Shown here: positions 49,519 to 59,843 of the stretch, in pieces
Layout of the letters: every line of letters starts with the position of its first letter
Position numbering within the stretch: position 1 is the stretch's first letter
NCBI GenBank assembly: GCA_905183005.1
Contig: CAJJDO010000007.1
Coordinates: 310,001-374,000, forward strand
Length of the DNA stretch: 64,000 nt
From: Paramecium pentaurelia
Taxonomy: Eukaryota; Ciliophora; Oligohymenophorea; Peniculida; Parameciidae
Direction: 5' to 3'
Notes under the pieces: generated by a model
What the model was told of the DNA's origin: nothing
What the model saw: only the letters and a program-made list of their open reading frames with translations
Databases searched by the model: none
Program-made: the position numbers and the translations under genes

Positions 49519-49927
49519 TTTATTATTATTTAAAAATTATTTTTAAATATGATGCTACAAGATTATTGTTTATTTATAATTTCTCATTAGAATACAATTT
49601 TTTTCAATTATTTTATTAAAATATCTCATCTATATGTTTCTAATCATTCTATTCCTTTGGGATACAATAAATAAAATTCAATTAAAGGTCAAAAAACGAG
49701 CTTAGAGAAAATTCTTTAATATAGTATTTTTAATATTTTAAAAAGTATAAAGAATTCAGAAAAAGGAAACTTAAATGCATAACTAATAAAAGTTGTTATT
49801 TACTTTATGTATGTAAAATGTTGAGTTCAATTTATAATGTATATATATTTTGTAATTAAATTGTATATTATATATAAAAATTTGTTGTAAAAATAGATTT
49901 TAGAATAATAAAATGTCAAATAAATTA
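49519..49927. other. Intergenic spacer
   Basis: About 409 bp of AT-rich DNA lie between the P2 start and the stop of the TPR gene, both on the minus strand. It should contain the P2 promoter. I see no coding frame or structured element. Confidence 0.4.
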
Positions 49928-51148
49928 TCATTAGAAATCTTAAAGATATCCATTTTGTAGAAAATATTTGACATCAAATTAAAATAATTTAAGAAGTCTT
50001 TTTATGTTTTGATTGAGTGGAACAAATCCTATGTCTTCCTCTTCAGATTTATGTTTTTATTTTTCTCTATTGATTAAATGAACAGTTAGATCTCGATTAC
50101 AACTCCATTAATTAATTAATACTCGATGTTATGTAATATGTCTACTATCAAATACAGGTAATCCTTTCTACCATTTGAGTATATTGTCTTTTTGAATAAT
50201 CACATCTAAATCCATATCATCAATGCTAAATGAATCCTAATCATTCACTTAAGCCTTTAATTTTTATGTATTGAGATAGGAAGATACCCCAGCAATTCTA
50301 ATATTAGATTCAGCTGCTTCAAATTCTCCTGACACAAATTTCGAATGGAAGAACTAAGCTCTATCTACATCTCCTCTATAATAAAAATTGATAGCAATCA
50401 TATCATAACATAGTAATTCATAATTTCTATCTTTAACAACCCAAGATAATTTTAATAATTTCTTTAGATATATAGCTTCTTTATCTAAATCTCCTAAATC
50501 TAAAGCACATCTTGCTAATTGTCTATATGCTAAGAGTTTATATTTTTAGAGTCTCTTTCCTTATAAGTTACAAGTTCTCAAAAACCTTTTCCATATATTA
50601 TATCCCTCTTTTCTTCTACAATATACAAATTGTATTTAAGTTTAAAAATATATTGCCATAAAATAAAAACCTACAATTCCACATTATTTACAGGCATTAA
50701 CAAGTTTTTCTAAATCAGGCATTAAGATTTATAATTATTCAATTAAAACAGTTTTTATTAGAGTAGATAGGATTGAATATATTTCTTCAAAATGGTTTTT
50801 ATTAATAAATGTTACAGAGGGTGTAAAATCATTTAATTATGCAAGAGATCCTATAAGAGTAAACTTTCTGGCTTGTTCCATTCTTTTTTATTGTTATTAT
50901 TTTAGAAAGGGTAATAAAATACTATCCTTTCTATTTCTTCTCTCTTTTTCAATTTTTTCAGTAGCCAACCTAGTTTATGAAGCTTCTCTAAGAAAAACAA
51001 AATCTTAAAACATTTCATTATTTTATAAACTTCTCCATTCAGATTTAATTTTAAGTATTTCTTTTTTTTCATCACCAAATCCAGTTTATGTTAACATCTA
51101 TTTCATTTTTGTAAAAGATGCTGTAGTAGATAATGAGCTTGAGTTCAT
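49928..51148 (-). CDS. TPR-like helical repeat protein, unknown function
   Basis: An intron-free frame of 406 residues starts MNSSSLSTTASFTKMKQM. The N-terminal 100 residues are helical and basic (EKIEKERRNRKDS). The middle (about 120-300) has paired helices like TPRs: KLLAYRQLARCALDLGDLDKEAIYLKKLL, then KDRNYELLCYDMIAINFYYRGDVDRAQFFH. The C-terminal part is polar and less ordered. TPR proteins usually act as scaffolds, for example in ciliary transport or co-chaperone complexes, but nothing here identifies the partner. There is no signal peptide or membrane segment. The start is 83 bp from the divergent SPO11 start, so the two may share a promoter. Confidence 0.72.
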
Positions 51149-51231
51149 AATATGAATTTAATATTAATATTAGGTTTTAGTAAACGAATTGCATAATTAT
51201 TATTATTAAAACACTTAAATATAATAAATTA

Positions 51232-52209
51232 ATGAATTTAGCATTATTAAATGAAGAAATAGAAAAAATTGAAAGAAGTATCAAAGAACCATCTGAAATA
51301 ATTGAAATATTTCGAAATCATCTTGATAAAATATTGGATATTATAATAAATAAGGAAACTTAATAAGAAATAAAATTTTCAAGTTTGAAAGAATTATGTC
51401 ATTATTTAATAGTAATGAGAGTATCATTGGATGGTATTTTAAATGATTCTTATCATACAAAGAGAGAAATCTTTTATATGAATCAAAATATATTTTAAAA
51501 ATAAGAGAACTTAAATTTAGTTATAAAATAATTTTCGCATAATTTATAGATATAAAGAAAATAATTACATATAATCTCAGCTTCCAAAGGATTAGTATGT
51601 GGTTCTTTAATACTTAGAAAATAAGACATTGAATTAGACTTACTATAATTAACTTCATAAGGAAAAGGATTGAATATCACTGAATTTATGGATGAATGGT
51701 AACCTGAAATTTATGGTAAATGGATATTGGTAGTAGAAAAAGAGACTGTTTATTTTCATTTAATAAATGAAATGCATTAAGAATTCTTATAAAATACTGT
51801 TTTGATTACAGGAAAAGGTTATCCTTGTTATGCCACTAAATCTTTTATTAAATATTTATCAATAATGAATCCATATATCCCAGTATATTATTTTGGAGAT
51901 ATGGATCCTCATGGATATGATATTTTATAATAATATGCTTTTGGGAATTAATATTCTAGTCATGAACTCAATAATATACCTTGGATTTAATGGTTAAATT
52001 CTTATATTCCTTAAGATTAATTAAAAATCAAGAAAAAAATTAAATTAAATTAGAGAGAAATTTAACTTTTGGAACAAATCATAAACAACCCAAACATACC
52101 TGAATAGTGGAAACGAATAATGGATAATAAAGAGAAATATGAAATTGAAGATATCCAATTTCAAAACCTATCTGAATCCGTATTAGAAATAATGTAAAGT
52201 TAAGATTGA
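51232..52209 (+). CDS. SPO11: SPO11 meiotic DNA double-strand-break transesterase
   Basis: An intron-free frame of 325 residues. The N-terminal winged-helix part carries the catalytic tyrosine in KREIFYMNQ (Tyr82, codon 51475-51477), matching the RDIYY-type motif. The 5Y-CAP region is followed by ASKGLVCGSL. The Toprim part shows the metal acidic residues: VVEKETVYFHL (Glu), ITGKGYPCYATKSFIKYLS and VYYFGDMDPHGYDIL (DxD). Both key motifs are intact, so it should be active. SPO11 cuts DNA to start meiotic recombination, in Paramecium during the sexual cycle in micronuclei. The protein is a little shorter than most (about 350-400), mainly at the C-terminus. The start is 83 bp from the TPR gene's start. 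Confidence 0.93.
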
Positions 52210-52769
52210 GATCCATTATGTATATTTTTTTGATTTTCGAAATTTTAATAAGATTAACAATTAATTCATTTTAAGAGGTTGTCTTATATAAAATTCTTAA
52301 GTGTTATTTATATAAATATATATAATATATTTTTATATAAACAACACTTATTATTTTTCAAAATATATATATGAGATAAGAACAAAAAATTAATGGTAAA
52401 TTAATTAGTAAAATTAAAAAAAAATTAGGTAATATGTCCAAAGGTAAATATATTGTTTTGTGTAGATTTACTATTTATAAGGTACCTAATGGAATTTGTT
52501 CAATCTATTTATAAATTTAATTATATATATTTAAGTTAAACTTAAATAATTAATTTGAATTAATACAAAAATAATAAAATTATTACATAATACATCACAA
52601 AAGCAATATTTAATAGCTTAAAAATAATACAAATATTAAAATACCAAATCGTTAATATATTTTAACCGAATAAACGAGTTATTTCAATTAATTCTAATAC
52701 TTAGAAATAAAAAGGCAGTATTTAAACAAATCAATTTAATATTTAAAATATCTTCACTTAATATAATTT
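52210..52769. other. Intergenic AT-rich stretch with a chance open frame
   Basis: About 560 bp lie between SPO11 and the Myb-like gene. A frame in register with the Myb gene is open from an ATG at 52371 because no TGA occurs, but the translation is a low-complexity Lys/Asn/Ile string. I read it as spacer and promoter. No other element is seen. Confidence 0.45.
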
Positions 52770-53462
52770 ATGTCTAATACCAATAAGTAACATGATGTGT
52801 GTATTGATGAAAACAAAGAAAATTTGACTATCTAAATAATTTTAAGCGAGCAAGAATCATAAGAATAAGGTAGTTTGAATAATTATATATTAGCTTTATC
52901 TAATTACAGCACTTAAAATGATTAACAAAATCTAGTCAATTTCGATTATCAAGAGGACATTAGTGCTATTGTAGAACATTTTAAGGTTTCAATCAAGAAA
53001 GGATAATGGAAAGATCAAATATCAAAAAATATCCATAAAACAAGATTAAAGAAGACTTAATACAAAAAAAAGGTTAAAAGAATTAAAGAGTTTCAACTTG
53101 AAGAAGATATCAAACTCTTAAACTTAGTTCATCAACATGGAAGATAATTCTCCAGAATAGTGAAGTAATTCCCAAAAAGGACAGTTAGTATGCTTAAAAA
53201 TAGATATTACAAGAACCTAAGATATAGATGGGAAGAATTAATGGGAATGTAATACATATATAGATTATATAGAGAATACACATAAAATGAATATGAATCG
53301 AAAACTGAGAACTAGGTGAATAGAAAGTCTGGGGACAACAATTTTGTTAAACATTAAGACCTAATCAACATGATACCTGATTCATATAGTTGTCCAATAA
53401 TTTGTGACATGCTCTCAACATTCATTACAAAAATGGACTAATTTCTCAAATTTCAATTTTGA
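52770..53462 (+). CDS. Myb/SANT-domain DNA-binding protein
   Basis: An intron-free frame of 230 residues starts MSNTNKQHDVCIDENKEN. Polar, Gln-rich N-terminal 60 residues precede a basic region (KTRLKKTQYKKKVKRIK). A Myb/SANT repeat follows at about residues 110-160: FQLEEDIKLLNLVHQHGRQF, SRIVKQFPKRTVSMLKNRY, YKNLRYRWEE. The basic third helix (MLKNRYYKNL) fits DNA contact. Only one clear repeat is seen, though the basic region before it could be a degenerate first repeat, as in R2R3-type proteins. It may regulate transcription. The frame could extend upstream to 52371, but that part lacks coding character. Confidence 0.78.
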
Positions 53463-54902
53463 TCATTCCAACTAACTTGATAGAGTTTTTCTATATTATA
53501 TTTTATACAAACAATCATTAAAATGCTCTCCTTTTCCTTCAGATGGAAGAAAAAAAGCAAAATTCATTATTCATATATAAATAATAAAAAAAACTGAAAT
53601 TCCGATAAATTGTTTATTATATTAGAAGGTACGGCTTTTATCATTTAATAGTTTAATTAAATTGTTTATTGAGTTATTGCAGCTTGATATGCGACATTTA
53701 ATTAAAAAGCTTCAAAGCGGAACCTGAGTTTGCATAATGGTTTTGTGTAAATAAAGTTGATAAAACTGAAAAATAAATTTTAATGATTTTTCTTAAATTT
53801 ATTTCTTAACTTTAAAAGTGAAATTTATAAACAAAAGCTTGGTCAAGAGATAACTTACTTAATAATTTATGGTTAATTATAGTGAAGTATAATTTATTCA
53901 GGATTAATTATAAAAGTATGGAAAATTAAGATAATATTTAAGTAATAAGAAATAACATTCCTCTTTTTCATTAAATATTGGCCTTAATATATTTATAACA
54001 TATATATATCATAAATTGATCAGTTTTTTTATAATTCTAATTCTAATTATAAAAAATATATATATATTATTAAAATGCCTTTCATTAAATAATATATATA
54101 ATAAAATTATTGAGCTTTATTTTTAATACTTTTTAAATAATCTGTTTAATTAATAGTATTGTGTATGGCTAGTTAATGAAAAGTTAGATAGTATGGAATA
54201 GCAATATAATAGATTAAAACTATTATTCTTCAATTTACTTTTGTTATTAAGAAAATGTTATAATTTATATATTAATTGTATTAGTTTAAGCAACTAAGAA
54301 TGCTCATTTATAAGTGATACTCTATTTACAATCAATCCAATATGCGATTGATTATAAAACTTATTTAAAAGATAAATTAACATTATACAAATAGATACAG
54401 ACACTGAAAAATGTGGAATTTTAAAGATATTGAATATTAATAAAACATATATTTTCATTAAGAAATATATTATATCCTTAACTAAAAAATTAGAATAAAA
54501 AAATTGAAAAAGAAAGATTTGGATTAAAAACAAGAATAAATTATTCAATCAAAAAAACATGAATTTCTAAAATGAGTAATTGACACACTTATATATATGA
54601 ATTTAATTTATTTATATTGCATTTAGTATTAATTTCACTAATTATAAATAATAATAATCTTTAAATTTTTTTGACAAAATTATTTCTACATTCAAATATC
54701 CAAAGATTTAAGATAATTTAAAAAGCAAGAAAATTTATATAGTTTTTTTAATTTAATAATAAAGTTATCTTAAAATATTCACATTTAGGAATATAATTTA
54801 GAATCTTTTTTAATTAATATTATATTTAGATATAATTTTTAGGTAAAAAGATAATAAATAATATTTTGTAATATACATTAGATAAATAGTTAATGATAGA
54901 AA
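53463..54902. other. Gene-poor AT-rich interval
   Basis: About 1.44 kb separate the ends of the Myb-like gene and the STK32-like kinase, which converge. The DNA is among the most AT-rich in the window, with poly-A/T and TATATA runs. I see no gene, RNA or tandem repeat. Reading frames are open only for lack of TGA. Such long convergent gaps are unusual here, where most are below 100 bp; decayed gene sequence is one explanation. Confidence 0.5.
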
Positions 54903-56120
54903 TCATTATTCTTTAAGTTGAATTCTTATGTTAGAAGTTCTTGGAGAAACAAAAGCTGACAATAAAGAAGTTTACACATTTTATGGTAAATATTCATAAC
55001 CTAGAAATTATTCTAAAATTTATTATATATTTTACATTAAATATGTTCTGAATGAAGGATTGATTAATCTTCCAATGATTCTAATCTATTTGACTTTAAA
55101 TAGTTTTCTAATTTTCCATCTGGAATGAATGGAGATGGAATTAACTTTTTTTCATATTAATCCCAATTAATATCTTTAAACCATGGATGATTTTTCACTT
55201 CTTCAGGTCCATTACAACCTAATCTAATAGTTGGTTTTCTATGCATAAGTAAATTTGTAAAATTGATTGCATCTTCACTCCATCCTTATGGAATATCTGT
55301 TAAAATCACTTATTTTGCTATTATTTAATCTCTGATCTCTTATCTACTTTTACCATTATAAGGTCTTTTACCTAACTTAATCAATCAATAGATTAAATTA
55401 CAATACATTCATGCATTATGATTCCAAGGGCAAAATAATCTACAGCAACACCATGATTTTATCTACACATTACTTCAGGAGCCATATATCCAGGAGTACC
55501 ACTGGTTTCATGACTATTCTAAGGTTTCCAAATTCTTGCAATTCCAAAATCAGTGATTCTTAAATATCCATCACTATCAAAAACGAGATTTTCAGGTTTA
55601 ATGTCTCTGTGTATTATACCATTAGAATGAATGTAATCTAATCCAATAATAATACAAGCAGCTATATGCTTTGTTATCGACTCTGAAAACTTTCTATATT
55701 TACAGATATGAAATCTTAAATCTCCACCTGATAAGAAATCCATTGCTAAATACAATTAATATCGATCTTAAAATGCACTTACTATATTAATGATAAAACT
55801 ATAGAAAATTTATTGCAAAATATTACTCATGTTTTAAAGTTGACAATATTTATAATTCATTCATGACTGAACTAACACTCTTTTTTTGTATAACTCTTTT
55901 GTATAAAAATGATTAAGTACCTCACTTTAGACATAACTTTTAATGCTACTATTAAATTTCTGGTTTTTTAAAGTCTAGCCTTGTACACTTTACCAAACCC
56001 TCCTTAGCCTATAACAGATATTAATTCAAAATTTTAGAGAGACACCTCTATAAATATTAAAACAATATCTATACAAGTATCATCACAGGATCCACGAAAT
56101 TTGAACTCACAGCCTCCCAT
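54903..56120 (-). CDS. AGC-type kinase related to STK32/YANK
   Basis: Six exons (introns 27, 25, 28, 26 and 23 nt) give 362 residues. The start MGGCEFKF offers Gly2 and Cys for N-acylation, suggesting membrane binding. Kinase motifs: VIGQGGFGKVYKA, VALKVMSK, AFQDRYQLYLAMDFLSGGDLRFHI, GIIHRDIKPENLVFD, ITDFGIARIW, SGTPGYMAPEVMC. The AFQD...GGDLRFHI stretch and the end FKDINWDQYEKKLIPSPFIPDGKLE closely match STK32/YANK kinases, whose tail is NDINWD...LIPGFIP. The C-terminus continues to LGYEYLPQN and ends in a short basic tail. Substrates of this group are poorly known. A typical AGC hydrophobic motif (FxxF) is not evident. Confidence 0.88.
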
Positions 56121-56761
56121 AATTTTTATATGAGATTATTTTATTAATAAAATTGAACTCTCTTAACAAGAAAGAATCATTTCAAAAAAACCGAGTTTAT
56201 TTAATTGTTTTTTTTTTGGATGCTATTAGAATTTTTAAATTAAAGAAATCTTTTACATTTACATAGAAAAAATTTCAAATATTCAACAATCCTTTAAAAT
56301 CAAAAAAAAAATAATTTATTTTTCCTATTATTTTGATAATAAAGTTTCTATCAAATTAATAAAAACATAATGAGTTATACTAAACAAATACCCAAGAAAG
56401 TAAAAGATGTATTTTTTAAATTAAAGAACAAAATCATATTTTCTTAATATCAACTAAATAATAAGAAAAATCAAGATTAAAAATATAAGAAATATATCTA
56501 TACTTCCTTGGAAATTATTATAATTTAGTTTTATTGTTATCTTTATCAATAAAATTTCTAGTTCTATAATATATCTTAATTGTTCCTTATCAAGCAGTTC
56601 CAAACGATTCCATCAAAATTCAATTTAATTTTCATAATATTGCTTTAATATTTACTCAATATTTAGGAGACCTTTAAAAAAGTACTTAGTAATTTCATCT
56701 CTAATATAATCCAATAAGATTATAGACCTTAATATCAAAGGATAAATTTTATTAATAATAA
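56121..56761. other. Ambiguous interval, overlapping weak frames on both strands
   Basis: About 640 bp lie between two minus-strand genes. A plus-strand frame near 56571-56863 and minus-strand fragments near 56500-56700 both look partly protein-like (minus: a stretch with YYRTRNFIDKDNNKT; plus: one with VPNDSIKIQFNFHNI). Neither has a clean start, splice pattern or family match. One minus fragment is interrupted by TGA. I call no gene. It may be 3' exons of the gene at 56762-57253, a pseudogene, or chance. Confidence 0.4.
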
Positions 56762-57253
56762 TCATTATAGTTAGAGGTCGTTAATATGAATTATGCCTTT
56801 TTTCTATTAGTATTCTATTGTAGCATAACCTTATTTGACACTCAATACTTTTACAATACTTCCTGAATCTATGAAAAAGAATTAATGTCCTTTTGACCAA
56901 GTATTGCGAAGACAAATTCCCTATAAATTTTATTTTTTATATTAAAAAGACTCTGGAATTTGTTTTTAGAGAATGTCAGATGGAGTATCATCTAAAAAGT
57001 AATTGACTTCATCTGGTCTGTGGCTATGATTCGTTTTGATATAATGAGTCAATAAATTTAATGTCTCCATAGCTTCATTAGTTTCTATTGTAAGTTCATT
57101 ATTTTGAAATTTGTCAAAGTAATTCAAATTTGCTGGTTTTTTAAACAATTTAAGGGATATTTCTTTTCCATCATTTTATAAAGAGTGTTAGGAAACAAAC
57201 TTAATATTGGTTAACATATCTTAGCATTTTTTATCAAGGTTACTTTTGATCAT
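56762..57253 (-). CDS. Unknown protein with C-terminal beta-rich segment
   Basis: A continuous 163-residue frame starts MIKSNLDKKCQDMLTNIKF. The N-terminal part is helical and charged (NELTIETNEAMETLNLLTHY, then a Pro/Asp turn TNHSHRPDEVNYFLDDTPSD). The last 45 residues alternate hydrophobic strands (HQFFFIDSGSIVKVLSV, then ATIEYQQKKGIIHINDLQL), like a small SH3- or OB-type barrel. No family is recognised and no membrane segment is present. The TGA at 56762-56764 could be followed by further exons, since protein-like fragments continue on this strand. The end is therefore less certain than the start. Confidence 0.6.
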
Positions 57254-57404
57254 AAAATTAACTAATTATAAATTTAATTATAGTATTTATATAATAAGAA
57301 ATCAAATTCTTAATTACTAATTGACTTTTGTTACATAGGTTTTCTTAATGATTGGATTTAATAGATTAATAAAATATATAAAGTATGAATTTATAAAGAT
57401 CAAA

Positions 57405-58715
57405 TCATCTTCTTGGTTTAGGTATTTTGGAATAGAGAATAGCTGACCTTTATTCAGCTACTTATTTATATGTAATAGGTTATTCTTTTGATTATGATCT
57501 TATTTTATTATATGATGATAGAGTATCTGTTTGAATATTCTCTTTTTCAATAGAAATATTAATTTATTTTACAGGTCTTGAGTCATATTATTTGTAATCA
57601 TTTCTTTAATCTTATTTATTAGATATTGATTGCGATTATTAAGTACAAGAAGATTTCCCTTTACTATAACACCCAACATAATGTTAAGGTTTAACTTTAG
57701 AATTAATTTCACATTCTGTAAGTGTTTTGACATTTTGAACTCCATGACATGCAGAAAATGATTTACTTCTTGAAACCTATAAATCAACACTATTATCTTA
57801 ATGAATTGAAGTTTAAAGATTGTTTTTCCTTTAAATTTCAAATTCTAATTATTAAATTTTACATTCTGCATTTGAGAGTTATCCAAAAAGGAAATTATTT
57901 TATTCCCTTAATTCATCAATTTATTAATCTAAAATCTTTCGTTGATCATCTAATTATTATTAATACTTTTATTTTAAATCTCTATATCGTTATTAATATA
58001 ATTCTTCATTGGATTTCATTCTACTCATAAATTCTTACTAGAATGTTGAACTTTATTATAATTCTTCTTCTAATTCACAGATCCTTCTTTAATATTCTTC
58101 TTCTTGATTAATTATATTTTATGTTAATAATTAATATTCTTCATATTCTTATTTTATTTATTAATAATCTTGTTAATCATTTCTCATAGTTTCCTATAAT
58201 TTATTTTATAGATCCAGATATTATTTTTGTAATTCTTCTAGGGCTCTATGTAATTCCATAACATCAGGAATATTTTCTTGTTGATTTTGTAGATTTTACA
58301 AATCTTCTTATAATTATTGATTTTAATATTCCAATTATTGATTTCTACGATTTAATTCAGATAATTATTAATTGCATTATCTTTCAGTATCAAATAACTT
58401 TTTTTAGAGTTCTTAGATTTATTAATTTTTTTATTCCAATAAACTCTTTGATTTAACTGAACTTTTATCAAGACTACTCTCTCTAATTATATCAGAATTT
58501 TTTAATTCATAACCTGTTTTTAAATACTTTTATTCTAATCTAATCATTGTTTATTAATTTTGCTAACATCTTTCTTACATTTCTTTTAGTTCTTATTTAA
58601 AAAAGTTTTCATCAAATTTAGTACTATCATCAAGTTATCTGCTTCTCTTTAAAGCTTAATTAACTTATTCTTCCAATTCTTCTATCCTTTTCAATTCTTT
58701 ATCAGTCTATGACAT
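57405..58715 (-). CDS. Long coiled-coil protein
   Basis: An uninterrupted 436-residue frame from ATG 58715 starts MSQTDKELKRIEELEEQ. Residues about 1-300 are a Gln/Glu/Leu-rich coiled coil with few breaks (KSLLEQKNQQIQELQKKLFD; RQCNQQLSELNRRNQQLEYQ; ELHRALEELQKQYLDLQNKL; DYQQIKQEYEEYQLLTQN). The remaining 130 residues are Ser/Lys-rich with several Cys (CHGVQNVKTLTECE; CYSKGKSSCTQQ) and end IPKPRR. Such proteins are often ciliary or basal-body scaffolds, but nothing here fixes the role. No signal peptide or membrane segment is present. The coiled coil is encoded mostly with TAA for Gln, so it would be missed with the standard code. Confidence 0.85.
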
Positions 58716-59249
58716 TTATCTAACGGATAATAATTTAATATTTATTTATTATTTTGCACATTTAGAAGAACAGAATATAATTATACTACTTTGTAAATAG
58801 CTATATATATTATACTATATCAAACTAATTTAGTCAAATAATTTTATCAAATAATATTCTCATTTACTAAAATTTTAAAGAGATTATATATTATAATCAT
58901 TTAATTTTCATATATAAATCATAAACATTGAAATCATCAAATAATATTTGGTAGATCATCGTACAGAAGATTTAATTTGTAGAGACTGGAGATAGAATAA
59001 AAAGTAACAAAAAATGAAATGAGAGCATACTTATTTACAATAAACTTTGTATTATCTAAATTTAATAAGTAGACCTGATTTTAATGATTTTTTTAGAAAA
59101 AGATTATTGAAAAAGGAGATGAATTTAATTTAGGATACATATTTAAAACAATTGATTCAATGATTATTTTAAGAATATAGAATTCACAAATAATTATTTT
59201 TCTCTTTGATTTATATAAAGCCATAAGGGGATCATTAAGAATATTAAAG
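58716..59249. other. Intergenic spacer
   Basis: About 534 bp lie between the coiled-coil gene start and the next minus-strand stop. The minus strand stays open in one frame through part of it without convincing coding character. It should hold the coiled-coil gene's promoter. No other element was recognised. Confidence 0.4.
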
Positions 59250-59678
59250 TCATTATGGAGTTGTAATTGATGCTTTATCTTCATCTTTATTATTCTACTT
59301 TATGGATTAAAATCTTCTCATTTTAATTCTATCTTCTTCTTAAATTACTTCAAAATATGGATGTAAAGGTCCAAAAAAATATAGTATTTCATGATTTTTA
59401 AGTACATCGTATCTATGTTTTTGTAGTAATTTTCTTATATAATCTCTTAAAAATTTTCTGCATTGTATATAATTTTTAGTTTGAATGAATTATGATTGAT
59501 ATTGAAAGAATACTTTGTCATTCTTAATTTTTTTATTTCTTTTCATGAATCTTTTGAATTTCACTATTTCTGACTCTTACCATTCTTAAGTATACTCTTT
59601 CTGGAACTATATTTGATGATTTTGAAATTAAAAGATTCCTATTAATTCTTCATATGTAACAAAGCTCAGGGAAGACAT
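59250..59678 (-). CDS. Small basic helical protein, possibly SANT-like
   Basis: A continuous 142-residue frame starts MSSLSFVTYEELIGIFQF. It is rich in Lys, Arg, Phe and Gln. The centre resembles a single SANT/Myb-type three-helix unit: QEWQESEIVKFKRFMKRN, FFQYQSQFIQTKNYIQCRKF, LRDYIRKLLQKHRYD. A hydrophobic patch (HEILYFFGPLHPYFEVI) and a charged tail follow. The TGA comes after ASITTPQ, and the following codons in other frames look like spacer. The SANT assignment is tentative: the conserved Trp spacing is incomplete. No family name is proposed. Confidence 0.6.
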
Positions 59679-59843
59679 ATTTAATTTATTTTTATTTATA
59701 TTAAATTATAAGGTTTACTTAAAGAATTTGTTAGATGAATGTTAATATGGATTTTATTCACACATTCTTATATCAATAAAATATATAATTATGAAGATTT
59801 ATTTTAGGTATTAACAATAATTTTTGGAATTTGATTATTTAAA

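Noticed and set aside
52371..52769. In-frame 5' extension of the Myb-like gene from an upstream ATG
   Set aside because: The frame is open only because TGA is rare in AT-rich DNA; the translation is low-complexity and the sharp rise in coding character begins at 52770.
54294..54548. 84-residue minus-strand frame starting MNNLFLFLIQIF
   Set aside because: Hydrophobic Phe/Leu/Ile translation of poly-A/T DNA; no motif, no supporting exon, and it lies in gene-poor sequence.
57749..58030. 93-residue plus-strand frame
   Set aside because: Antisense to the coiled-coil gene at 57405-58715, whose heptad pattern is far more convincing.
59093..59284. Minus-strand frame MKIKHQLQLHNDF as a continuation of the 59250-59678 gene
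   Set aside because: Joining it needs an intron with the wrong length modulo three; the upstream gene ends naturally at TGA 59250-59252.
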